From contig CP092886.1 in assembly GCA_030710605.1 (NCBI GenBank), positions 47,097,794 through 47,161,793 on the forward strand: 64,000 nt of DNA, in the 5' to 3' direction. Both the position numbers and the translations under genes were made by a program. The notes under the pieces are model-generated. The model was not told where the DNA came from, did no database searches, and was given only the letters and a program-made list of their open reading frames with translations. This document shows, in pieces, positions 1 through 11,157 of the stretch. Source of the DNA: Cordylochernes scorpioides (taxonomy: Eukaryota; Arthropoda; Arachnida; Pseudoscorpiones; Chernetidae). Positions within the stretch are counted from its first letter, which is position 1; the number at the start of each line of letters is the position of its first letter.

Positions 1-40
1 CAGTACAAATGTGAAATTGTACTGGGATAAGGTGGATAAA

Positions 41-242
41 TTAAGAAAATTGCATCTCCTTATCGTGCAACTGAAAGTTGTTGATGGCTTGCGCCATCTG
101 TCGGAATAAATATCAACTATTCGTTGATTTGGTCAATTCTGGAATAATTAAAAATCAACGAATAGTTGATATTTATTCCGACAGATGGCGCAAGCCATCA
201 GCAACTTCAAGTTGCACGATAAGGAGATTCAATTTTCTTAAT
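41..242. repeat. R1-family foldback copy
   Basis: Two near-complementary arms of about 90 bp (roughly 41-130 and 152-242) face each other around a short loop. Each contains GGAGAT, a GTGCAACT block, GATGGCTTGCGCCATCTGTC and TATTTATTCCGACAG-type sequence on one strand or the other. The same arm sequence recurs at 49010-49125, where it is joined to the R1 core (the GAAACGCGT/GGCCAACAGCCC block). This is therefore a palindromic subfamily of the R1 repeat described at the other R1 entries. No coding capacity. Confidence 0.85.
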
Positions 243-1799
243 TCATTTATTTAGTTGTTCCTGCAGCGTACAGAAACGTCAACTGCCCGAATCCTGCACG
301 CTTGGCATTTTAAACAATTTATTGGCGCTTTCACAGATACATTCTTTTGTCACATAAAGTAAATTAACATATCAAAGTAACAACATTTTAAATAACCCAA
401 AATAAACCAGCAAATCAACCTGCAAACCAGCAAATCAAATTGACCACTTCAAGAATTCAAGCGCAAATAGTACCGTTCAGATGAAAATTTGTTCAAAGCC
501 TTCTCTCCATTCTAGTTAACTGTTGTGTCAATATATTTTGTTAATATATCAAAAATAGTTAAATGAAATATTTTAGAAACCTCATATACGACATCGATTA
601 CATCCTAAAGTACACCAATGATGACACATGAGAACGCTTAATTTTATTTGCGAATATGGTCAATTAAGCCAATGGATGGTGGGCTACCTATACCAAAGTC
701 TGTACACCATGGTCAATTGAAATTCCTATGGGTGCAGTAAGAATAAAATAGAAACTCAGTAAAAGGAAAATATCTTATTGCGATGAATTAAAATATTTAG
801 GCGACACTTCATTTAATTTCTCTCGACACGACAATCGTTTGTTATACTACCCTGGAGCTAACATCAGGACTTAGTTATTGATCTAGGAGTTGCTACCTTA
901 TGACAATTTTGAAGAAAAGGTAGCGAAATTATCCCGTTGACCATCAATCGCTCTTCGTGGCTGCTGTGAGGCGCCTTGGAACGGCACGTTTCTCCGTCGA
1001 AAAACGTGAATCTTATTTTGAATCTCAAATATTTAGATACATTACGTTATCCACAAGTCTTAGCCTACACTGATTTTCTCCTTTAGGTGCAAAGCATATA
1101 CTCCGGTTCTTTCGAAACGATATTCAAATGAATTCTTGTATTCATTAACCAGGCTTCCTTCCCTTTGATAACGTAATTTGGTGCTGTAGGAGATTCTTTT
1201 CTATCTTGGCACTGAACAGAAAAAATGCTGTGACCTGTTCTACACTGCTGAAAAGGCTATTATTTTCTTGATTCGCTCAGTTACAGTTCCGATGGTCAAG
1301 TTAACATATGTCAAATCTTTGTTGTGAAATACCAGAGCGAGTTAGTCCTCATCGCGTTCTGAGACAATGTCCAGCGAAGGGCGGAAGTATGTCCCCTGAA
1401 CGGATGTCATGTGAAAAACGACAAAGTAGAATGAAGTCAGGCTGTGGTATTACCAATAAATTCTATCTAAATTCGATATTATCATCATTATCTTTATCAT
1501 CCGCCAATTTTACATAAAATCAGCTTATAACTTGAGCTCTCCGTCAATTCAAGACATTCTAAATTCTGATAGGGGAGTGAAACCTTTGCGGAGATCCGAG
1601 ATGCCGTATCTGAGAAAAATGAGATACCGCATATTTAATAGTATTTATAACGATAATAAAATATGTTTGCGTTAACTCTGATGATAATAATTTTCAATTT
1701 ACTCCCCAAAGATTTTCTGAAGATAACTTAGTAATATTTTGATTTATACCATTTTTCAAACAATTTTTAAAAGCCTTTCTTTATACGGGAAGCTATTCC
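243..1799. other. AT-rich interval, no gene seen
   Basis: I find no supported coding region. A short segment at about 265-300 (CAGCG...AGAAACGTCAACTGCCCG) matches a block near 51925-51950 in the promoter-like element. The rest shows no recognisable repeat or gene. Confidence 0.5.
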
Positions 1800-1990
1800 C
1801 ATATCTCGGGCCATTTTAACTACATTCATCTCTTCACCCAGACCACCGTCCATTACATTCCCCCAGGCGCCACTAAATCTGCCGCCGGGGATAAATAAAT
1901 CTGGAGCCGCCAACATTTATTCAAGCCGCTGCTTGGATATCCTCCACACTACGGTTTGTCGAATCATAAATCGAAACCGATAAAAACTTC
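1800..1990. other. GC-rich island, candidate conserved non-coding element
   Basis: A sharp rise in G+C in an AT-rich background, with no ORF and no match to any repeat elsewhere in the window. It contains GGATAAATAAATC and CATTTATTC, which resemble homeodomain (Abd-B/Hox-like) sites, next to GCCGCC and CACCACCG-type blocks. The regulatory role is inferred only from composition and uniqueness. Confidence 0.35.
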
Positions 1991-2767
1991 ATATTTCATC
2001 AAAATCGTCCTTTTTTTTTATCAGAATAGTGTCTTTTTGAGGGTTACTATATCAACATTTTTGAAACCATTATTACCTTATAAACCTTTGGCTAATATTT
2101 GAATGTACATTTTTCTTCTGTTTATCTGTTTTTGAGTAGACCCTGACTTACAATGGGGCCATGTTTATTCTGTCTGAATATGTAGAATATCTTTATTTCT
2201 TCATAGTTTCTCCTCCAGTCTCCATTTCTCTCTGCTTCTTATCCTTCCTTTCATCTTAATTGGAATTGATTCAAGGGAATTAATAACAAAGTGTTTTGTT
2301 GTTGTTGTTGTTGTTGTGTACATTACGTAGCAAGAAACCTCTAATGAAGTATTTTTGTGTCAGCCGTTTTTCATCTCACGAGAATCCCCGTCTAAAACAA
2401 CCCATAAATACACACATCCGCTGTATTCATATCTGAAGGACTACCCGTATTCTTAATATGTAGGGAGGCGTATGGCGGGATGATCCCTGCTCCAGAATTG
2501 ACTATACTGTATATACATCTATAATATTTCTATTTAGGATAAAAAAATAAGCGTTTGTAGACACATTAGTGCAAAATATTCTCTGATTGAGACCCATATG
2601 ATTTTTGCCTACCTTTCTGATGCAAAAATGAATAATCTTGATATAATCTAATGGTCAGCCTTATACAAAGTTATTATAATCAAATGTCAGCAACAATAAG
2701 ATAGAACGGATCACTTACAGAATTTATAAAAATACAAGCTGGTGTTCTACAAGGTGAACCCCTGTCA
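1991..2767. other. AT-rich interval with (GTT)n
   Basis: A short (GTT)n microsatellite lies at about 2296-2318. Otherwise nothing is recognised. Confidence 0.5.
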
Positions 2768-2867
2768 NNNNNNNNNNNNNNNNNNNNNNNNNNNNNNNNN
2801 NNNNNNNNNNNNNNNNNNNNNNNNNNNNNNNNNNNNNNNNNNNNNNNNNNNNNNNNNNNNNNNNNNN
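2768..2867. other. Assembly gap, 100 N
   Basis: Exactly 100 N, the conventional size for a gap of unknown length. Translations running through it are meaningless. Confidence 0.99.
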
Positions 2868-2944
2868 TATGTATATATATACATATTTTATTTTCATATA
2901 TACCATAAACAAGATGTGCCTAAACGTTTCTAGAAAATATTCTG

Positions 2945-3075
2945 TAAAATATTAACTTTTTTTTGACGCGCATGATTCTTTTATTTTTTCTTCTCTTTTT
3001 TTTTTTTTACGCGTCAAAAATAGTTCAAATTTCTTATAACAGATGGCGCGCTAATACATCGTATAAATACTGAAA
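2945..3075. repeat. Short inverted-repeat element with GATGGCGCGC end
   Basis: GACGCGCATGATTC and ACGCGTC face each other around a T-rich loop, followed by TTATAACAGATGGCGCGCTA. The element at 6005-6205 shares both the GACGC-TATGATTCTTTT arm and the ATAACAGATGGCGCGCTA tail, so this is a truncated copy of the same non-autonomous family. Confidence 0.6.
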
Positions 3076-3192
3076 AATATATTAGAGGACAAAATCCATA
3101 TAGACATTACGAGTTCTATTTTTAAAATGATATCATGCTTTCATTATCAAAAATATATTAAAATAATTACACGTGTTTAGAAGAAATTATCG

Positions 3193-4260
3193 ATGTTTAT
3201 ATTTTCTACAGAGTACACTATAAACTTGGAAAACAATTGGAGAATTTCAATTTTAATGGGTAAGACGCCATCTAAAAATAACCAAATGATGAAACAAGCG
3301 CTTACCAAAACAATTTATTTTCTAAAAGACAAATTTAGGTGGTTCTCTGCATTTCAAGGAGGAAGAAAATCCATAGTGGATACACCTAAGTCATAGGAAG
3401 ATCAATGTCAGTCACAAACTGAGGAAATGATTGAAGAAGTAAAAACAGGATCATTTTGAATAGAAGAGTGAGTGTAAGAATGATCGCGTAAGAAAATGAT
3501 TGTGCATACTGTAATAGTATACACTTTATTTTGACACACAATAAGAAGTTGTTCATAAATTATGCCCAAGATCCTGTTCTCCGACGAAAAGGTGAATCGC
3601 TAAGCTGGTTGCAAGGATTCCTGAATCTTTATAAATGGGATACAAATTTAATTGACCAAATTGTAACTGGAGACTGAAACATGGAGACGCCTCCATGAAT
3701 CAAAGAGAAAAAGAATGAGCATGAAGTGGTTTAGCTCTGGCTCTTCAGCAAAGAAGATTTCACGGAGGAGAAAATCATTTGTTAGAATCATGTTGATCAC
3801 TTTTTTTTATTTAAACAAGTTCATTGACTATGAATTCATTCCTGGAGGCCAGGTTGTTAATCAATACTTCCACAAAGATTCTCTATTTCGATTATTTATG
3901 AGATGAGGAAGAAAATACATTATCTCAATCACTCCAAAGACTTTTTCTTGCTCCACGACAATGCTCGACCCCACACACCATTTCGGTGAACCAGTTATTT
4001 TTCAAAAAGAGGTTTATACAGTAATGGCACACACCCTACTCTTCTGAATTTTCATCCCTGGACTTCTTGTTTGTAAGGTTGAAAACAGAGTTGAAGGGCA
4101 AAAGAGCCTCTAATTTAAATAAAATAAGGGAAGCAACTGTCAACAAACTTGAATTCGTCTAAAGTGCTGATTTTGAAAATTGTTTTTCTCCCATCAAAAG
4201 ATGAAGAAAATGCATTGCAGTCATTGATGGTTATTTTAATGGATATACTATGGACATTTG
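3193..4260 (+). pseudogene. Decayed mariner transposase
   Basis: Translating all plus frames gives scattered but ordered mariner-family pieces. A helix-turn-helix-type segment (RWFSAFQGGRKSIVD) lies near 3340-3400. A VTGD remnant of the first catalytic motif lies near 3670. LLHDNARPHT, the second catalytic motif, lies near 3950-3985. A degraded C-terminal block (SLDFLFVRLKTELKGKR) lies near 4045-4110. Many stops and frameshifts separate them, so no protein is made. I could not find convincing terminal inverted repeats. The order and spacing fit a full-length mariner (about 1.1 kb coding) inserted in plus orientation long ago. Confidence 0.75.
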
Positions 4261-4684
4261 TAGGTGTATGGGTGTGTGTGGTGAATTATATATTTCATTT
4301 TCATAAATAAAATTTCATTATCCTTCATGATATTGGGTCATTGACAGGACTTTTAAGATACACACCTTTTGCGCAATCTTCAACATATGAAATTATAATT
4401 AATAAAATAGAAATAGGTTTTAATATATATATAGACCACATCAATTCTATTTAAAAAGTTAATATAAAACACAACACAATTCTATAAAAACAAATTTAAA
4501 ACGAAATATGAGAAGAAGAATAAATATATTCGGAGAACTCGATCACTGATTAGCTAATGTTAATTATGGAAAACACAACATTTTGCAGGTTGGTTTTATA
4601 ATTGAATTATAAATGAGTTACTTCAACTTTTTTCTATACTTTATTTCGGCGACCTGATGTCGTTTTTTTTTTAAGAAAACAAAA
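4261..4684. other. AT-rich interval, nothing recognised
   Basis: Low-complexity A/T-rich sequence without ORFs or repeats found elsewhere in the window. Confidence 0.5.
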
Positions 4685-4913
4685 TGCACTCATGAAAAAA
4701 AAAACTTAAGGAAGTTTAAAGTCATTGATATCGCCAATGTTTTTTTTTTGTTGTTGTTGTTTTAAGGGAAAAGAGGCAATTTTGTTCGCACTTGGTTATC
4801 TCGTGTGTCTTCAAGAAAGGTCACTGTCTATCAAATATCTTTAAGAGTTATTGTCTGAATCTCGATATACATGCTGAAAGGTAAAACTTGTTTAAGTTTT
4901 GTCCATGAGTGTA
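4685..4913. mobile_element. Tc1-type MITE
   Basis: The ends are TGCACTCATG...AAACTTAAGGAAG on the left and TTTAAGTTTTGTCCATGAG followed by TGTA on the right: inverted repeats of the Tc1 type (TACACTCATGGACAAAAC). There is no coding capacity, and at about 229 bp it is a MITE. Its right half (TTGTCTGAATC, CGATATACATGCTGAAAG) recurs at 46555-46640 and 49190-49258. Confidence 0.7.
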
Positions 4914-5129
4914 TCTGGTTACAACTTACAGATAACCGCTTTCCTTGAAAAAGGGTGACAGGAGGTCGCTAAAACGTCGAAATAAACTAATATCAATTGT
5001 TGGAAGAAATTCAAAATAAAACGAAAGAGGCAACAGGCAAGTCCTACACAAAGATGTACAACAATAATGAGTTGTTATCAAAGCTCTTTCAGCAGGGAAC
5101 AATCTAGGCTATAGCCACGAACAGATTAT

Positions 5130-5320
5130 GTCACTGGGAGAACATCCACAAAGTGGAGGATGACGTAATCTAATCTGCCGTTCCAGAGAAGCTCATAAAT
5201 TCTCTTCGGGACTCGGTGTGTCCGGGCGGGGTTCCGCGCCTCGGATCTATCCTGCGGTAGGGTCGGCCACTTGGGCCTGACTAGGGAGAACAGGAAGGTG
5301 AACATGTTTAATCCTTTCAC
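5130..5320. other. GC-rich island
   Basis: GC-rich unique sequence containing CCGGGCGGGGTTCCGCG and GGTCGGCCACTTGGGCC. The minus strand is open for about 64 codons but shows no recognisable domain. It could be a regulatory island or an exon remnant; I cannot tell. Confidence 0.3.
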
Positions 5321-6000
5321 GGAGACTTATTGCTGCAAAAAATATATATATACTCAAGAGAAAAAATAAATACTGCTATATCGACCATTTTGAACTCGCT
5401 TATTATCACCCAACGCTTTGGAACCTTACTGCCCCCTTTATCACAGGAGCCCTTGCGCAGATAGCAGTATATATATATATATAGATCGGGAAACGCATTG
5501 TCAACAATAAATGAGTTGAAGTCGGTAGATGTAGTCATATATCCATTTTACAAGAAAAGGCAAATGATATTTTACACACACACACATAAAAGCTGAATCG
5601 ATATTTTAAAACCTCTATATCTTCATACAGAAATAAATACGAATGCCTGGATATTATAAATGCCAGATATATAAGTTAATTAGAAAATGTATGTGGTGTG
5701 GTGGATAAATTAATTAAAATATGTTCCAGTCAATGCTTATGTTTTTCCAATGGAAATATCTAATAATACTGTTATTCAGTTTCATAACCCATGATCCGAG
5801 ATTTTGAGAGCATATTTTAGCATGGTGCCTATTGATTAAAATAATATCGTGTTGTGCTGGAGGAGTGTGGAAAATGCCTCACTATATGGTCCCACCTCTG
5901 AGGAAGCGAGGATCTCTATATTCGATAATTTTAAAAACCTTTAATGGAGTGTAACACAAAGAAGTCTACCTAAATATATATAGACTGTTATCAAAATTAT
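5321..6000. other. AT-rich interval, nothing recognised
   Basis: A (TA)n run at about 5468-5482 and a (CA)n run near 5575-5587. No gene or recurrent repeat seen. Confidence 0.5.
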
Positions 6001-6004
6001 AAAC

Positions 6005-6205
6005 TATTATAGACGCATATGATTCTTTTAATTTAAACTGGCGAAACCGCTGAGAGGGTTCACCACTGATGTACCAGACCCCCCCCATTAATTTTTCCAT
6101 TGCAGTAAGGGCAGTTGAAAGTGTCATATTTTCAAAAGAATCATACGCGTCTATAATAGTTTCGAATTTTGATAACAGATGGCGCGCTACTGCATCATAA
6201 TATGT
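6005..6205. mobile_element. Foldback element with GCGAAACCGCTGAGAGGGTT core
   Basis: AACTATTATAGACGC and TATGATTCTTTT on the left mirror AAAAGAATCATACGCGTC and TATAATAGTT on the right, giving arms of about 28 bp. The interior holds GGCGAAACCGCTGAGAGGG, also present at 47875-47895, 48310-48335 and 58300-58320. The right side ends with CAGATGGCGCGCTAC. This is a non-autonomous inverted-repeat element of the family truncated at 2945-3075. Confidence 0.7.
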
Positions 6206-6498
6206 AGACTGTGATTGAAATAAAAATACTTTATTAATTTATGAGTTATTCCCTATTTTAGAGTTTAATTAACCTTTCCAATAAATATTTTGATATAAAC
6301 TCATCAATAGTTGATTTCTGCTAATATACATAAACTAGCCGAGTGACCCGGGCAACGCCCCGGGTTTACTCGAAGGGCCCGCAGGTGAGAAACTATAGGC
6401 ATTGGTTCCTATGCCTAAAAAAATTATTTAAAATGAAAAAAGAAGAAAAATATTAACAAATCAGAAAATAAAATTGCAAACAACACATCTACACTACT

Positions 6499-6690
6499 TC
6501 AAGAACATGAGAGCACATGCACTGTGTCACCATACGTGTACCATTTGCAAAGACCCTGCTTAGGATTAAAATTTCTCAGAAGCATAACAATACAACCAAC
6601 TCGTGTTTGGTAAGCAATTTCAGGAAAGAAACTATAGGCATTAGTTGAAGAATTTAAATAAATATATTTAGAGTGAAAAAATGACACAAA
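6499..6690 (-). pseudogene. Helitron helicase fragment (VMLLRN region)
   Basis: The minus strand encodes VGCIVMLLRNFNPKQGLC, the conserved segment of Rep/Helicase proteins before the C-terminal helicase motifs. One base of slippage after GLC puts the expected NGTR into another frame, so the fragment is frameshifted. It lies about 160 bp from the 3' hairpin, in the correct orientation. Confidence 0.75.
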
Positions 6691-7139
6691 TCAGCAAATA
6701 AAATTGCAAACAATGCTACTATATCGCAGATAAGACAACATATAAAAGGAATGAAATTATTTAAAGGACCTCATTAAAACTACATTTCTAGTTTTATATA
6801 TACAATATAACCTCGATAATTCGACCATGTTTTGTTGTCCTGACCTACAGCCTATCATATAACAAACTGTAATTCAACACTATCGATAATTCGACCATTT
6901 TAAATTTCAACAATTGATTGTTGCTTAAATATAACTTCACTGCTAAAAAGGTATTACAGAGAAAACGGCTGACATTGTAAATGTACAAAATGTATGTATT
7001 GAGCAGGGGAATAATAAATAAAGACCAAAATCAAATTAATTGATAATAAATAGATTATTGCCAAAAAAAAAATACAAAAAATATTTTCTTCTCCTTTCTT
7101 ATCTTCACTCAATCATATTAGAGTGTCAAGCTTGTAAAG

Positions 7140-7450
7140 CTTGAAATTAACAACCATCATGATTGGGTGAAGTAGAATGCGTCTGCCTTTGTCATCAAGA
7201 CTGGGAGCACTACTCAGTGGCAGGCCACTGACTTAGCTCCAAAAGAAATGCCGCCTCTGACATGAGGAACAGACTCATGTGCAGCCGCTCCTAACATGGA
7301 GTACAAACGCTGCTCATCCTGTATCCCTGGATTAGGAGCCCTTACAAGGTACTATCAGCCGGGCCAGCTGAGCCCAGGTTTTTTTAGTGAGCTTGTTACT
7401 GCTCCCCCTCCTCCTTTTTCATCCTGGCTTGGGACCGGCAAAGGCGGAGT
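7140..7450. other. GC-rich segment, unidentified
   Basis: A GC-richer block between two Helitron modules, rich in short palindromes such as GTGGCAGGCCAC and CCGGGCCAGCTGAGCCC. It could be a retroposon body or captured host DNA. I do not recognise it, and it has no second copy in the window. Confidence 0.3.
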
Positions 7451-7656
7451 TTTTTTTTCTTTCAGGTGAGAAACTTTAGGCATTGGTGAAAAGTGTAAAT
7501 ATATATTTTGGAAATGAAAAAAAAAAGGATAAAATAAATCAGAATATAAATTTACAAACTATATTTCAGAGGAGACGATTTATAATAGGAATTCATTTAA
7601 ATGACCTCATTAAAAACTACATTTTATATATACTTGGGTTCAACTTTACATGTATG

Positions 7657-7905
7657 CTATCCAAAGTTCGCACACTTGAAAAAGTCACATAAAGTCGTCT
7701 GTGCGTAAACACAGGCTCTTGTAGCAAAGGTTTGGCCTTGAGCCCTCTTTATAGTCATAGCAAAAGCCAACCTTAGTGAAACATAAAGCCTCTCTAGAAT
7801 GAAGCGAAAGTTGGTATCCGAAGGGGACAAAGATATTTCAGACATTATACAGTGTGTTCAACTTTGGGCACTGTCAGTATATGTGCTTCAAGGACATGAG
7901 AGATA
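7657..7905 (-). pseudogene. Helitron helicase fragment (AMTI-AQGQT region)
   Basis: The minus strand reads HVLEAHILTV followed, in a shifted frame, by ISLSPSD and AFAMTIKRAQGQTF, the C-terminal helicase signature of Helitron Rep/Hel proteins (family consensus FAMTINKSQGQT). In an intact protein this segment follows the VMLLRN segment. Here it lies upstream of it on the minus strand, so the two come from different, differently deleted copies. Confidence 0.8.
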
Positions 7906-8394
7906 TAAGAAAATAAATTAGAATATAAATTTACAAACTATATTTCAGAGGAGACAAATATATTTGAAAGGGGAAAAAAAAAAGCAAATTGCAAACAACA
8001 CAACTATATTGCAGATATGACAACATATTAAAGGAATAAATTCATTTAAAAGACCTCATTAAAAACAACAATTCTATATTTTTATATATACAATATAATC
8101 TAATTAATTCAACACACGATAATTCGACCATTTTTGATGTCTCGACCTACGGCCTATCATATGACAAACTAATTCGACACTTTCGATAATTCAACTATTT
8201 TAAATTCAAATTTCAACAGTTGATATTTGTCTAAAACCCCTATTATTAACAACATATTAGACTGCAGAGTGCAAAAATGTAGAAAATTGTATGTATATAA
8301 TTGTATGCATATATTTGTATGTATATAATTGTATGCAAATAATTGTATGTATAGATCAATGAGTAAAATAATTTTTTTTGCTTATCCCTAGTAC

Positions 8395-8690
8395 ACGTGG
8401 TACAGACCTTGATAATCATGGTGGGTAGAGTAGGCGACTGCTTTTACTGTAAGTACACCACATGTCTAAACATGTGAAAAGCAGTTCGACTTTGCATTTA
8501 CAAATGTGCCAGAGCCCCGTTTGATTACTTGCGCTTGCTGGTGGGGTTGGACTTTTGCAAGAATCGGAAGCCATTGGAGCATTTTTTTTTTATTTTTTCA
8601 GAAAAAAGTGCCCAATGCGGGAATCGAACCCGGGTCGTAGCGGTCGAAAACCAACGGCTTAGACCATCCTTCCACCAACCCCCAGTAAAA
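8395..8690 (-). mobile_element. tRNA-related SINE, copy 1
   Basis: Read on the minus strand, the head (8690 to about 8607) has an A-box-like TGGTGGAAGGATGGTC and a perfect pol III B box inside GGGTTCGATTCCC. The body that follows includes GATTCTTGCAAAAGTCCAA, GGGGCTCTGGCACATTTGTA, AAGTCGAACTGC and CATGTTTAGACATGTGGTG. The same head-plus-body occurs at 22595-22905 and 38190-38488. Three copies sharing one structure indicate a SINE family rather than a tRNA gene. Confidence 0.85.
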
Positions 8691-8819
8691 TAAGTAAATA
8701 AAAAGAAGACCAAAAATATTTGATAATAGTTTATTGAATAACAAATAAAATCTTTCAGGTGAAAAATTATAGGCATTGGTAAAAAAGTAAACAAGAGAAA
8801 TAGCAATTGGGGTTTTGTT

Positions 8820-8888
8820 CCTGCGGCGAGTCATATTAGCACGCCTAGCGGTTAGGGGAGTGAATCTTCCACGGCCTTTTCGAGGCAT
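8820..8888 (-). pseudogene. Possible Helitron ORF N-terminus
   Basis: The minus strand opens with MPRKGRGRFTPLTARRANMT, a basic start resembling many Helitron helicase-like ORF starts, followed by further basic residues. It runs into unrelated sequence after about 30 codons. The assignment rests on its position upstream of the helicase fragments and its basic composition, so it is tentative. Confidence 0.4.
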
Positions 8889-9127
8889 GACAGAAGACGC
8901 TGAAAAAAAAAGGTAAAATAAGAACCAAGCAGAGGAAAACTATAAAACTGAATGCCAGGACAGGCATAAAAAGAAAATTCCAAGCATGTGAGGAAACAAT
9001 TGATGAAAAAAAAAAGGATTCCAAAAAAATACTGCAAAAAAGAAACCAGACACAAAAAGCAACAATTGATTACACAAATACAGCATCAGCCTATTTATGA
9101 GAAGAAAAAAAAAAGACAGACACAAAA

Positions 9128-9440
9128 ATGGAGCTAAATGCAAATGAAAAACTATAACAGATCAAGTAATCAAATCAGGCATTATGAAAGATACTGCAAA
9201 AAAGAAGATCAGACACAAAAATGGAGCTAAATTCAAATGAAAACTATAACAGATAAAGTAATCAAATCAGGCATTATGAAAGATACTGCAAAAAAGAAAA
9301 TCAGACACAAAAATGGAGCTAAATTCAAATGAAAACTATAACAGATCAAGTAATCAAATCAGGCATTATGAAAGATACTGCAAAAAAGTAAATCAGACAC
9401 AAAAATGGAGCTAAATTCAAATGAAAAACTATAACAAAAT
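9128..9440. repeat. 92-bp tandem repeat, about 3 copies
   Basis: CAAATCAGGCATTATGAAAG starts at 9171, 9263 and 9355, exactly 92 bp apart. Each unit continues with ATACTGCAAAAAAG and AAAATGGAGCTAAATTC. Degenerate units (GAGCTA...AAATGAAAAACTATAAC) extend to about 9900. Confidence 0.85.
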
Positions 9441-9449
9441 AATACAAGA

Positions 9450-9622
9450 AAATAAGACCTAATCCAAATAATTTAATAGTGTGTGATGTTTTGGCAACAG
9501 CAATGTCACCATCATCAGACAAAAGAATAAATGAGATTTTATTCTTTAGTTCATTTTTTCTTTTGTCTGATGCTGTTGCTGAAACGTCACACACTATTAA
9601 ATTATTTGGATTAGGTCTTATT
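9450..9622. mobile_element. Foldback element with 30-bp arms
   Basis: AAGACCTAATCCAAATAATT followed by TAATAGTGTGTGA on the left is mirrored exactly by TCACACACTATTAAATTATT and TGGATTAGGTCTT on the right. Inner matches (GACAAAAGAATAAA / CTTTTGTCTGA) lengthen the stem. There is no coding potential, and it interrupts the tandem array. Confidence 0.8.
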
Positions 9623-10241
9623 AATGAGAAAAAAAAAAGATGCCAAAGAGAGATGAAATGATGCCAAAAAAGATAACCAGATACAAAAATTGTGCTAAAT
9701 TCAAATGAAAAACTATAACAAACACTTACAAAATATAATTATTATAGAATAAAAGTAATAATTCAATCTACAATTCGAAAAATAATATAACCTCAGCCTA
9801 TTTATGAGAAAAAAAAAATGTTGCCAAAGACATTAGGAAAGATACTGCAAATAGAAAACATACACAAAAATTGAGCTATATTTAAATGAAAAACTATAAC
9901 AAAGTACTTACAAATTATAATTATAATCAAATAAATCAGAAATACGAAATATATATTATAAATTAGTAAAAGGTAATAAGACAAAAGAACGCATTTCAAA
10001 ACAAGGGAATTGATGATGATAAATGCAAAAAATCTACGATTGTAAAATAGATTAAATTAAAAAATAAAAATAACTGTTAACATTAGGAAAATAAAAACAG
10101 AACTAACATACGAAGAAAAAAATAACGAAAATTTTGGTATATAGATCGTTATGTGTAGTTCAGAATCTTCGGAGGAGATAGCTTAGGACTTTACAATGGA
10201 AAACTCTGTTACGGTATTATCTATATAGATACAAGGTTCGG
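9623..10241. other. AT-rich interval with degenerate 92-bp units
   Basis: Scattered remnants of the preceding tandem unit up to about 9905, then featureless A-rich sequence. Confidence 0.5.
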
Positions 10242-11117
10242 TTAATAAATAATGCACAATCGATAAAATAACATTTTTATTGACAAACAAGATAACTGAA
10301 AATTTGTATATACGAATCTCTAACAGTCCTCTATTAATTAGAACCATTCATTATATCAACCTTCCTTCTGTACATATTTGATTCAGCGTTACTACCAACT
10401 TGCAAAAACACTTCGGTAAATCGCCTTATCCGACTATCTGAACCACTCTCTAACAGCCTGGGACATAATTGCAATACTTTCAAATGTTTTAACACGTAAA
10501 AAACTTTTAATCTTCCAAACAAGTAGATTTCTGAGGGTGTCAGGTCAGGACTGTATACAGGATGAGACGTCAAAGTCAACCCATACCCTGCAATCTTCGC
10601 CAAAGTCAGGTGCACCGCGAGGTATCGCATTCTCCTGATGAAATTTGATCTGGGTGTAGTTTAATTTGGGTATTTTTTATCTCGAAATTGTTTTTTTTTT
10701 GTCTAATGATTCACAATACCTGCCCTTGTTGATTGAAGAATAGATTTCAAGAGTTTCAATGAATATGAGCCCTTCTTGGTCCCAAAATACAGATATAATG
10801 ATTTTGTCCTTAGAAAGTAAAGACTCGGTTATTCTTTATTGACTATATTTTATGGCACCATTGCATTGATTGGCACTTTGAAGAAGGATCATAATGATAA
10901 ATCCAAGTCTTTTATCACATGCTATCACAAAAAGTCTTCATGAGGGCTAAACAAACTTCTTTCCGAATTTGCATCATTTCTCTTGTTAGAAGTTTTGACC
11001 ATATTGATCATATATATAATTTTCGATATTCGAGATCACTAATAAATTTAAGGACACTTTCTTTAGACAGGGAAGATATTTTTTTATTATTTGATAAGTA
11101 CACGCTTGTTCGGCGGT

Positions 11118-11157
<40 letters not shown>

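Larger units (their letters stand above)
6335..8220 (-). mobile_element. Decayed Helitron, 3' end plus duplicated modules
   Basis: The minus-strand 3' terminus is textbook Helitron: a hairpin (CCCGGG-CAACG-CCCCGGG, about 6347-6364) about 10 bp before CTAG followed by T (6334-6338). Upstream, on the minus strand, are fragments of Helitron helicase (separate entries). Two long direct repeats (about 6690-6915 and 7985-8215) share TTGCAAACAA, GACAACATAT, GACCTCATTAAAA and CGATAATTCGACCAT. A third partial repeat starts near 7464 (CAGGTGAGAAACT-TTAGGCATTGG). The locus therefore looks like tandem or serially inserted Helitron copies, each with different internal deletions. The N-terminal coding remnant lies at 8820-8888. 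Confidence 0.7.

Noticed and set aside
2724-2933. ORFs crossing the N run
   Set aside because: Their codons are undetermined; the same holds for those at 42965-43264.
8598-8690. Functional tRNA gene on the minus strand
   Set aside because: The B box is perfect, but acceptor and anticodon stems do not fit a standard tRNA, and the same head plus a fixed body recurs at two other loci, so it is a SINE.
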